Positions 57,337 to 64,000 of a stretch of 64,000 nucleotides of DNA are shown here, piece by piece. Position 1 is the first letter of the stretch. Every line of letters begins with the position of its first letter. The stretch comes from Mycolicibacterium sp. GF69 (lineage in GTDB: Bacteria > Actinomycetota > Actinomycetes > Mycobacteriales > Mycobacteriaceae), in contig NZ_QMEW01000008.1 of assembly GCF_003284965.1 (NCBI RefSeq), positions 1-64,000 of the forward strand, given 5' to 3'. The translations under genes were made by a program, and so were the position numbers. The notes under the pieces were generated by a model, which saw only the letters and a list, made by a program, of their open reading frames with translations, searched no databases and was not told where the DNA came from.

Positions 57337-59001
57337 TCACGTCGAGAAGTGCTCCCGATTGATGTGTTCGGCGACCCGCAAGGCATTGGCTGAAACCGTC
57401 AAACTGGGATTCAAGCCCGCGCTGGACGGGAAGAACGAGGCGTCCACGACGTAAAGGTTGTCCACCTCGTGCGCCCGGTTCTGCGGGTCCAGCACGCTCG
57501 TCTTGGGATTAGTACCGAAGCGGCACGTGCCACACACATGGCCGAGGTTCCCGTTGCTTTGGGCGCTGCGCAGCATGATCTTGCGAAACGGCTTGAACAA
57601 AAGCTTCATCTGTTGCAAGAACACCTTTCGGCGCTCGAGCTCGCTGGGGTGAAAACGATACTGAAGTCGCAGCCGCTGGCGGCCGTCCCCGCTTGGCCGA
57701 TCGAACGGGAGGATTCGGTTGTCCAGGTACGGCAGGTCTTCCATGATCGAGGTCAGCACCAATCCGCCGCGGAAGAACCGCTCGTAAATCGGGCGCACCG
57801 CCGGGCTCATTAGGCGCAGCGCCTTCGCTTGCCCGCCGGGTACGTTGGTCATGTACTCCAGGGGCGGCACCGAGCCGAATGACTGTATGGCACCGTACTT
57901 CTCACCCTCCCAGAAATAAAAGTCGTTGAGTCCGATCTCCTTGTTCTGCCCGATCTCTCCATTTCGTTGTGTGGTCTTGAAGCCGCGATGCGGCCAGATT
58001 TCAATCAAGTCCACCAGGTGGCGCATCAAGTTTCGCCCTACCCAGTCCGAGCCGTTTGCCAATCCATTCGGCCAATCAACCGAGCGCGAGTTCAGCAACA
58101 GCACCGGAGTTACCAGGGCGCCTGCGGCCAGCACCACCACCTTCGCCTTCAGGGCAACCGTGCCCGAGCGATCCTCGCAGATCACCTGGCGGACGTGCGT
58201 GCGGGAAGCATCCAGGCGCACTACTCGACAGTCCGCCAGCAGTTGGGCGCCGTGCTCGGTAACGGCAGGCAGTACGCAATTGCGCGCGGCATCGTTCTTA
58301 CACGGCCGGTGGCAGATATAGCCGGAACAAACGGCACATCCGTCGGTGTAATCACAGGCCATCGGCAGATGGTAGGGATGTAATCCGCGACCCGCCAGAT
58401 AGTCGACCAACGGCTTGTTGTCCGCCGAAAACGGCGGTGCCGCAGGCAGACCGGCGTCAGAAGCCTCCGGCCGCAACGGATCGGCCTCGCCGCGGACCCT
58501 TAGCAGCTTCTCGGCCGCCGCATACCAGGGCCGCATCTGGTCGTAGCTGATCGGCCAGGCATCCGGCACGGTGGATTCACCTGGGTTGCGGAAGTTCTGC
58601 CGGGGGGTGAAGTCGCGAGCGAAAAACCTCTCAGCGACCATGCCGTAGATGGCTGATGAACCTCCGGTCCCGCTTCCTAAGAACGGCAAGAACCGCCGCG
58701 CGGAACGCCCAGTGATGTCTTCGATCTCGTCGGTTGAGCGTCCGGCCCGGGCCAAGACGTCGTGGTAGTCCTCACTAGAAAGCCCGGCAAGCGGCTCGGA
58801 CAGCTCCGGCATCGAAGACTCGATCGTCCCGGCCACTCCGGGCAGTGTCGAGCGTCCCTTCTCGATGAACAACACTCTGCGTCCTGACCGAGCCAGGGAG
58901 TGACCTAGCGTTCCGCCCCCCATGCCGGCGCCAACGACAATTACGTCCCACGTAATGTTTTCCGCGTCGCGGGCGCTGAGCTCGCCGTCAGCCAAGATCA
59001 C
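57337..59001 (-). CDS. GMC family FAD-dependent oxidoreductase
   Basis: This is about 554 residues if started at GTG 59001 (GAGGAA just upstream); an in-frame start to 59121 is also open. The FAD-binding motif DVIVVGAGMGGGTLGHSL is near the N-terminus, GSGTGGSSAIYG follows, and the C-terminal GMC signature reads VVDASFFPSSAGLNPSLTVS with the preceding GHVCGTCRFG. A cysteine-rich stretch near the middle (CAVCSGYICHRPC) recalls metal-binding segments in some sugar dehydrogenases of this family. It should oxidise an alcohol, plausibly on a sugar, using a non-oxygen acceptor. It diverges from glycosyltransferase 4 over 173 bp. Confidence 0.85.
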   Translation of the reverse strand: MILADGELSARDAENITWDVIVVGAGMGGGTLGHSLARSGRRVLFIEKGRSTLPGVAGTIESSMPELSEPLAGLSSEDYHDVLARAGRSTDEIEDITGRSARRFLPFLGSGTGGSSAIYGMVAERFFARDFTPRQNFRNPGESTVPDAWPISYDQMRPWYAAAEKLLRVRGEADPLRPEASDAGLPAAPPFSADNKPLVDYLAGRGLHPYHLPMACDYTDGCAVCSGYICHRPCKNDAARNCVLPAVTEHGAQLLADCRVVRLDASRTHVRQVICEDRSGTVALKAKVVVLAAGALVTPVLLLNSRSVDWPNGLANGSDWVGRNLMRHLVDLIEIWPHRGFKTTQRNGEIGQNKEIGLNDFYFWEGEKYGAIQSFGSVPPLEYMTNVPGGQAKALRLMSPAVRPIYERFFRGGLVLTSIMEDLPYLDNRILPFDRPSGDGRQRLRLQYRFHPSELERRKVFLQQMKLLFKPFRKIMLRSAQSNGNLGHVCGTCRFGTNPKTSVLDPQNRAHEVDNLYVVDASFFPSSAGLNPSLTVSANALRVAEHINREHFST

Positions 59002-59174
59002 TTCCTCAACGGTGGGTGCCCGAACTGCCCATCTGGGCGGACAGGATCGTACCACCGCCGATTCAACAGCCGGCCCAAAAGAATTGCTGCCCGGCCCGGC
59101 TGCCGCCGCACTCCAGACCAAGGCCGAAGCCGGTTCGCGCGCACAGCAAACTCAAGAACGTTACGATCTGCGCG

Positions 59175-60443
59175 ATGAAGTTCGCGCTGGCAAGTTATGG
59201 GACTCGTGGCGATGTCGAGCCCTGCGTCGCTATCGGCCGCGAGCTGGTGAGCCGAGGCCACGAAGTCTGCATGGCTGTCTCCCCTGACCTGGTCGGCTTA
59301 GCGGACACGGTTGGACTCTCGGCGGTCGCATACGGACCAGACGCACGACGGTGGCAGGACGTGCATCGCGACTTGTTGACGGCACTGTTTCGGAACCCTT
59401 GGAAGGTCCGGCATCTGGCCGGGGTGGTCCGTCAGGACTGGCAGCTGCTCCGCCAGTGCTGGGAGGAGACCAGCGCGACGCTCAAATCGCTGGCGGATGG
59501 GGCCGATCTGGTGTTCACCGGTGTGATCGGCGAGCCGTCGGCTGCCAACGTCGCAGAGTATTTCAATATTCCGTTGGCCACCCTTCATACCTTCCCTATG
59601 CGGCCAAATGCCCAGCTCGCTCCAGGACTGCCCGCATCAGTGGCCCGCTCCGCAATGAGAGCATCCGACTGGCTGGATCGACCCACGACGAAGAAGTTCG
59701 AGGATGCGCAGCGCCGTGAACTCGGCCTGCCAAGGGCAACAGGTCCGTCGTCACAACGCGTCACCGCACGCGGATCGCTGGAGATACAAGCTTACGACGA
59801 GGTCTGCTTCCCCGGTTTAGCGGTCGAATGGGCGAAATTCCATGGTCAACGCCCGTTTGTCGGCGCATTGACGGTGGAGTTGCCAACCGACGCCGATGAC
59901 GAGGTCACGTCGTGGAGTGCCGCGGGAACACCGCCGATTTTCTTCGGCTTCGGCAGCACGCCCGTCCAATCGCCTGCCGACACCCTGACCATGATTAGTG
60001 CGGCCTGCGAGCAACTGGGCGAGCGGGCCTTGATATGCGCGGGGGAGACCGACTTTCACGGTGTCCCCCGCTTCGATCACATCAAGGTCGTGCGCGCGGT
60101 GAACTACGCGGCGGTCTTTCCGGTCTGCCGCGCGGTGGTGCACCATGGTGGTGGCGGTACCACCGCCGCAGGCTTGCGCGCCGGAGTACCCACGCTGATC
60201 CTTCCGACGTGGCTCGACCAACGACTCTGGGGGGCTCAGGTCAAGCAACTGAAAGTTGGTACCGCGCGGCGCTTTTCGGCTGTCAGCCGAGAAACGCTGG
60301 TCACGGACCTAAGCACCATTCTCGCCCCACAGTACGTCGCGCGGGCGCGCGAAGTCGCCACCCGTATGACGGAATCCGCCAAGAGCGTTACGACCGCCGC
60401 CGATCATCTCGAAAACTTGGCTCGGCTTCGACGAGTTGACTGA
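59175..60443 (+). CDS. MGT/GPL Gtf-type glycosyltransferase (paralogue 4)
   Basis: The protein is 422 residues from the ATG at 59175, which gives the conserved start MKFALASYGTRGDVEPCVAI. The donor block VVHHGGGGTTAAGLRAGVPT is followed by WLDQRLWGAQVKQLKVG, so the Asp-Gln pair is intact. The tail AADHLENLARLRRVD ties it to the other three copies, but this one is on the plus strand and leads into methyltransferase copy 2, as if a GT-MT pair had been inverted relative to the GT3/MT1 pair on the minus strand. It presumably adds one sugar to the lipopeptide. Confidence 0.88.
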   Translation: MKFALASYGTRGDVEPCVAIGRELVSRGHEVCMAVSPDLVGLADTVGLSAVAYGPDARRWQDVHRDLLTALFRNPWKVRHLAGVVRQDWQLLRQCWEETSATLKSLADGADLVFTGVIGEPSAANVAEYFNIPLATLHTFPMRPNAQLAPGLPASVARSAMRASDWLDRPTTKKFEDAQRRELGLPRATGPSSQRVTARGSLEIQAYDEVCFPGLAVEWAKFHGQRPFVGALTVELPTDADDEVTSWSAAGTPPIFFGFGSTPVQSPADTLTMISAACEQLGERALICAGETDFHGVPRFDHIKVVRAVNYAAVFPVCRAVVHHGGGGTTAAGLRAGVPTLILPTWLDQRLWGAQVKQLKVGTARRFSAVSRETLVTDLSTILAPQYVARAREVATRMTESAKSVTTAADHLENLARLRRVD

Positions 60444-60536
60444 TCAGCGGGGAAAGACCCGTGCGCTGATCGCAGGAGAAAGCGCCGCAATCATACGCAC
60501 GACACGCAGACACTATCGGTAGGGAGGGAAAGTAAC

Positions 60537-60596
60537 GTGGGTTGCTTTAGACAGTTGGCCAGCGGTTCCGATTCATCAGCGAAGGGAACATCATGA
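60537..60596 (+). CDS. Possible 19-codon leader ORF coupled to methyltransferase 2
   Basis: A GTG at 60537 with a strong GGGAGGGAAAG site upstream opens a short frame, GCFRQLASGSDSSAKGTS, whose TGA overlaps the methyltransferase ATG (ATGA). The ribosome-binding site here is better than that in front of the methyltransferase itself (GAAGGGAAC). It may be a translated leader that feeds ribosomes to the downstream gene, or simply chance. Confidence 0.4.
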   Translation: MGCFRQLASGSDSSAKGTS

Positions 60597-61378
60597 AACG
60601 TACCGACCGAGCGATTCGCACTCTGTGGTGGAAGTGGAATCAGGCCGCCCAGGAAAAGTCCTACGCCCACTTGAACCGCCAAATGAACGACGACGTGCTG
60701 TTCATCAACTGGGGCTATGAGGAAGACCCGCCCATGGCCATACCGCTGGACGCAGCCGACGAACCTAACCGGTACCCGATCCAGCTCTATCATTCCACCG
60801 CTACACAGGCCGGTGACCTCACGGGCAAGGAAGTGCTTGAAGTGGGTTGCGGCCGTGGCGGCGGCGCGTCCTATCTGACGCGGGCCCTGAAACCAGCCGC
60901 GTACGTCGGGTTGGATCTGAGCGCGCCTGGCGTCGAGTGCTGCCGTCGACGCCACCGCGTGGCGGGTTTGGAGTTCGTTGAGGGCGATGCTGAGCATCTG
61001 CCGTTCCCCGAGTCATCATTCGATGCGGTCGTCAACATTGAGTCGTCGCATTTCTATCCGAACTTCGGCCAGTTCCTCGAAGAGGTGAGGCGGGTGCTGC
61101 GTCCGGGGGGAGCATTCTTGTATGCCGATGTGCGACATTGGTTTCAACTTGACGATTGGGACGCGGCATTGAACGCCTCCGGGATGAAAGTTAGGTCAAG
61201 CCGCGACATTCGCGATGAAGTGCTGCGTGGTATGGAGCTGAACACGACTTGGGACAGCTTGGTGCCGAAGTTGTTACAGCGGGTGGCGGCGCCGGTGGAA
61301 GGGGGCGTGCTCTACCGCGACGTGAGGAAGAAGAAGCAGGCGTATCGGATGTACTGCCTAGTCAAGGAGACGAAGTAG
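60593..61378 (+). CDS. Sugar/lipid O-methyltransferase, SAM-dependent (GPL Mtf / Rv2952 type), copy 2
   Basis: This 261-residue paralogue of the methyltransferase at 54445 shares NWGYEEDPPMAIPLDAADE, motif I VLEVGCGRGGGASYLTR, EGDAEHLPFPESSFDAVVNI and RVLRPGGAFLYADVRHW. The C-terminus (KKKQAYRMYCLVKE) parallels RMYCFAND of copy 1. It likely methylates a second sugar position. It lies 149 bp downstream of glycosyltransferase 4, with a possible leader ORF in between, and probably shares its transcript. Confidence 0.88.
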   Translation: MKRTDRAIRTLWWKWNQAAQEKSYAHLNRQMNDDVLFINWGYEEDPPMAIPLDAADEPNRYPIQLYHSTATQAGDLTGKEVLEVGCGRGGGASYLTRALKPAAYVGLDLSAPGVECCRRRHRVAGLEFVEGDAEHLPFPESSFDAVVNIESSHFYPNFGQFLEEVRRVLRPGGAFLYADVRHWFQLDDWDAALNASGMKVRSSRDIRDEVLRGMELNTTWDSLVPKLLQRVAAPVEGGVLYRDVRKKKQAYRMYCLVKETK

Positions 61379-61524
61379 AGCCCCCAGCGAGAGCTTCTGC
61401 AATCGGGCTACGAGATCAGGAGAGGGCGCCACGCCGACATCCGCGTACACCTGCAACCGCGCAGCCGTCCCATGATCACACGGGTTTTTGGTATTACCGT
61501 GCACCGGACAGTAGAAGAGGTCAC

Positions 61525-61605
61525 ATGAAGAGAACGACAGATGCCAGTCACGCACGCTCGGAATTTCCCGATGCCGTCACATCGACCGACACGGCGCGTG
61601 GCTGA
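61525..61605 (+). CDS. Possible 26-codon ORF directly upstream of the acyltransferase
   Basis: An ATG at 61525 preceded by AGAAGAGG opens a frame starting MKRTTDASHARSEFPDAV and ending in TGA at 61603-61605, two bases before the GTG of the next gene. It could be a leader whose termination allows re-initiation at that GTG, which itself has no clear ribosome site. The composition gives no functional clue. Confidence 0.35.
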   Translation: MKRTTDASHARSEFPDAVTSTDTARG

Positions 61606-61607
61606 GC

Positions 61608-63008
61608 GTGTCAATTCTCAAACGCCGTGCGCGTGCACCCCATAACGGAGCAGCCACCGGTCAGGCAACGCCTGACAACCGGCTGGCATACGTGGATCAA
61701 GCCTTGTACGCGGGGCAGCGCGCGACTGGCCGGAAGGAAGTCATACAGGTCGTATGGGTCTATGAGCACCCGATCGACTTCGATGGCTTGCGGCGTTTTC
61801 ACCACTACCTCGGCCTCGGTTTGCTCGGGCGGCGCATCGAGCGTTCTCCGGTGCCGTTCGCGCGCCACCGATGGGTCTCGGACCCCTGGCCGTTGGACAT
61901 CGACGTCGCTCAGGACCCTCGTCCCCGCGCCGAACTCAGCGATTGGGCCGATGAACGGGCGCAACTGCCCATCGATTCTGAAGTGGGCCCCGGCTGGCAT
62001 CTCGACGTCCTTCCCCTCACGGACGGCTCGACCGCGGTCAGCTTGGTGGTTTCTCACTGTCTGATCGACGGACTGGGGCTCGGCCTGACGTTGGCTGAAG
62101 CAGTCCTGGGCAGTGAACGCGACCTCGGCTACCCACCGCCGCGTACTCGTACTCGACCACGCGCGTTGGGTCAGGATCTCCGGTTGACAGCGCAGGAGGC
62201 ACCTGCGGTAGGCCGGGCGCTCGTCGACGCCGCAACGCAGGCCCGTCGTCGCCGGCAGAACATCGCCCAGTCACCGACGTCGCGATCCATAGCCGTCCGT
62301 CGCGACGAGCCCGACGAGGCTGTCGTGGTTCCGAGTATCACGATCTCCATCGACATCGATGATTGGGATCACTGTGCGAAGACCCTAGGCGGAACGAGTA
62401 GCACGTTGGTGGCGGGGTTCGGCGCGAAACTCGGAGAGCGCATCGGGCGCCGACGTGCGGATGACGGCGCCGTTACCCTGCACCTCCCGCTGAGTGAACG
62501 CACCGACGGCGACACGCGTGCCAACGCAATGACGTTCGCACACGTCTCCGTTGACCCGGAGCAAGTAACGACGGACCTGCGTGGCGTCCGCACTTCCATC
62601 AAGGAGGCGCTCAGGAATTTGAGAGAGACCGAAGACGAGTCGATGCAGTTCCTACGGTTGGTCCCCTTCATTCCGAAGCGCGCGTTGAAAAGGTTGCAGG
62701 ACGTGCTGATTGCCGACCCCGATCTCCCGGTGTTCTGTTCTAATCTCGGCGATTTCGGCTCGGTGGTGGTCCGCATCGACGGTAGCGACGCCGAGTACGC
62801 CACCGCACGATTGACGTGGCAACACGCGACGCGACAATGGCTTGAGCGAACAGGCGGCCAAATGGTTGTGCAGTCGTGGCGTCTAGGTGACACGGCTGGC
62901 ATCAGCGTCTGCGCCTACCAACCGGGAGCTACGAACACGAAGCCAGCTTTGCGCGAGTTGGCCGCGCGCACGCTGGCTGACTTCGGTCTGGTTGGCGATA
63001 TCGTCTGA
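61608..63008 (+). CDS. Condensation-fold acyltransferase, WS/DGAT/PapA-like
   Basis: This 466-residue protein starts with GTG and has the chloramphenicol-acetyltransferase-like fold. The motif H-x-x-x-D-G appears as VSHCLIDGLGLGLTLAEAV near residue 145; later conserved pieces are LHLPLSERTDGDTRANAMTF and VFCSNLGDF. The N-terminus (RLAYVDQALYAGQRATGRKE) resembles wax-ester-synthase-like and PapA-like enzymes of mycobacterial lipid loci. Such enzymes esterify an acyl chain from CoA or a carrier protein to a hydroxyl, so it could acylate a sugar or release a chain from the PKS or NRPS. A second family member faces it at the window edge. Confidence 0.8.
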   Translation: MSILKRRARAPHNGAATGQATPDNRLAYVDQALYAGQRATGRKEVIQVVWVYEHPIDFDGLRRFHHYLGLGLLGRRIERSPVPFARHRWVSDPWPLDIDVAQDPRPRAELSDWADERAQLPIDSEVGPGWHLDVLPLTDGSTAVSLVVSHCLIDGLGLGLTLAEAVLGSERDLGYPPPRTRTRPRALGQDLRLTAQEAPAVGRALVDAATQARRRRQNIAQSPTSRSIAVRRDEPDEAVVVPSITISIDIDDWDHCAKTLGGTSSTLVAGFGAKLGERIGRRRADDGAVTLHLPLSERTDGDTRANAMTFAHVSVDPEQVTTDLRGVRTSIKEALRNLRETEDESMQFLRLVPFIPKRALKRLQDVLIADPDLPVFCSNLGDFGSVVVRIDGSDAEYATARLTWQHATRQWLERTGGQMVVQSWRLGDTAGISVCAYQPGATNTKPALRELAARTLADFGLVGDIV

Positions 63009-63071
63009 CGAGTCATCCCGACGTAGTGTCCGCCGCGCAGTAGCTCCTTGTCCGTTACGAGTCCGGGCGCC

Positions 63072-64000
63072 CTATAGAGGAGTCCCGTTCAGCGAGAATT
63101 CTTTCAATACGCTCGAAAAGTCATGTTGCAAAGCTTCAGTCGAGTTGGGACGCCCAGGCTGATACGCAAGGACCGATAGAAAAACCTGCCCTTGCGCACT
63201 CCCTGACGCAACGACCTGCAGTCCGCGCAAGCGATGCATCATCGCATTGGTCATGCCCGCGTAGTGCAGCTTCATCGCGAAGTGGTCAGCTCTTGTGCCA
63301 TCCACTCGGGTGGCGTCCAAATCGACAGCACCGAGATGAGTTGCGACGACGCCGGTTCCGTTTCCGCTCAGCTTCTTGAGGAATCGCTTGGGAATCAGCG
63401 GAACAAGCGATTGCACCCTCCGCTCGTCGTCGTGCGCTTCTCGGTGGTGAATCAGGGCGTGTTTGATTGCGGCCCGGACCTCGCGCAGGTCAGTCGTGGT
63501 AGGCGCAGCGTCGACGATGATGTCGACCGCGCTCACCGCGTTGCCGCGCGTATCGCCGACCGAGCGCTCGTCGCACGGGATCCTCAAGGTGACGAGACCG
63601 TCTGCGGTGACGCGTCCTCTTTTTTCGGCAAGACGCGCTGTCAATCCGGCAAGCAGCGAATTGCTGGTCCCGCCGAGTGATTGTGCGCACGCCTCCCACT
63701 CCTCGGTATCGACGAGCATCGTCAGCACCGACACCGTGATCGGTTCGTCGGCGCCATCGGGCTGTACAGACGGCGTCGTAGACGGCAGTGCCTCCCCGGC
63801 GCGGCTTCGCCGGTTGGAACGCGCTGCCGCGGCCACGGCCTTCCCGATCGTGCGGGTATCGCGCGCGAATTGACGGCCGTCGGCGCGAATCGCCGACCAG
63901 CGCCGTCGTGATCCAGCGGCAGGCCACCTGACCGGATCGGCGTGACCTCGCGCGGCCTCGGCCACCGCCTCGGCCAGCCCGAGGCCGTCGGTGAGGCAAT
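63072..64000 (-). CDS. Second condensation-fold acyltransferase, WS/DGAT/PapA-like, 5' end cut by window
   Basis: The C-terminal 310 or so residues are visible. The frame stays open to base 64000, and translating the last bases gives CLTDGLGLAEAV, so the catalytic H-x-x-x-D-G motif lies at the window edge and the N-terminal quarter is outside. Downstream blocks match the neighbour at 61608: SLGGTSNSLLAGLTARLAEK against TLGGTSSTLVAGFGAKLGER, LRIPCDERSVGDTRGNAVSA against LHLPLSERTDGDTRANAMTF. The two genes converge with 63 bp between stops and are probably an inverted duplication. A GTG at 63965 would miss the active site and is not the start. Confidence 0.85.
   Translation of the reverse strand, partial: CLTDGLGLAEAVAEAARGHADPVRWPAAGSRRRWSAIRADGRQFARDTRTIGKAVAAAARSNRRSRAGEALPSTTPSVQPDGADEPITVSVLTMLVDTEEWEACAQSLGGTSNSLLAGLTARLAEKRGRVTADGLVTLRIPCDERSVGDTRGNAVSAVDIIVDAAPTTTDLREVRAAIKHALIHHREAHDDERRVQSLVPLIPKRFLKKLSGNGTGVVATHLGAVDLDATRVDGTRADHFAMKLHYAGMTNAMMHRLRGLQVVASGSAQGQVFLSVLAYQPGRPNSTEALQHDFSSVLKEFSLNGTPL

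Noticed and set aside
25547..60443. Canonical GPL (Mps1/Mps2) locus
   Set aside because: Only one NRPS protein, only one epimerization domain, no terminal reductase for alaninol, no MmpL4 genes, and the third and fourth adenylation codes do not look like Ala/alaninol.
61249..61605. 118-codon plus-strand frame running past the end of methyltransferase 2
   Set aside because: Its first part is out of frame inside the methyltransferase; only the last 26 codons have their own start and ribosome site, listed separately as a doubtful leader.

Overview
The window is high-GC actinobacterial DNA, almost certainly from a mycobacterium, most likely a rapid or environmental grower. The left edge keeps the M. 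tuberculosis Rv0910-Rv0904c gene order. Other genes look like mycobacterial glycopeptidolipid (GPL) and lipooligosaccharide (LOS) genes: Gtf-type glycosyltransferases, a GAP exporter accessory protein, a FAAL and a MAS-like PKS. Family calls come from motifs and recalled synteny; no database search was run.

Region 1 (1-9.2 kb) is conserved chromosome: a Rv0909/Rv0910-like toxin-antitoxin pair, the CtpE P-type ATPase, a lipoprotein serine hydrolase, a metallo-beta-lactamase-fold hydrolase and EchA6 in one minus-strand run, then divergent AccD3 and three small genes. Region 2 (9.3-16.2 kb) has an epoxide hydrolase, an FAD oxidoreductase, a hemophore-like secreted protein and a heterodimeric ABC exporter with one degenerate ATPase site.

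Region 3 (16.2-64 kb) reads as a biosynthetic locus for a glycosylated lipopeptide. A fatty acyl-AMP ligase diverges from a fully reducing type I PKS; together they could make the acyl tail. A minus-strand mbtH with a TTG start leads into a 5239-residue NRPS laid out as C-A-T four times, then E-C-T. The adenylation codes I read suggest Phe-like, Thr-like, uncertain aromatic or small, and Thr-like residues, the fourth epimerised to D. The last C-T unit has no adenylation domain, and its linker looks like the scar of an in-frame deletion. There is no terminal thioesterase or reductase.

Around the NRPS are GDP-mannose 4,6-dehydratase and GDP-fucose synthase-like genes, four paralogous glycosyltransferases, two sugar-type O-methyltransferases plus a third methyltransferase-like protein, a membrane acyltransferase with an SGNH domain, two condensation-fold (PapA/DGAT-like) acyltransferases, a GMC oxidoreductase, a Gfo/Idh/MocA oxidoreductase, a homoserine-dehydrogenase-like SAF protein, a DUF4038 glycosidase-like protein and a GAP-family membrane protein.

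The working model is: FAAL and PKS supply an acyl chain, the starter C domain joins it to a four-residue Thr-rich peptide, and the Thr hydroxyls are decorated with methylated and acylated 6-deoxysugars. The product would resemble GPL but differ in peptide, epimerisation pattern and release. No MmpL/MmpS transporter is in the window; GAP is the only export-related gene seen. No rRNA, tRNA, CRISPR array, insertion sequence or phage gene was recognised.
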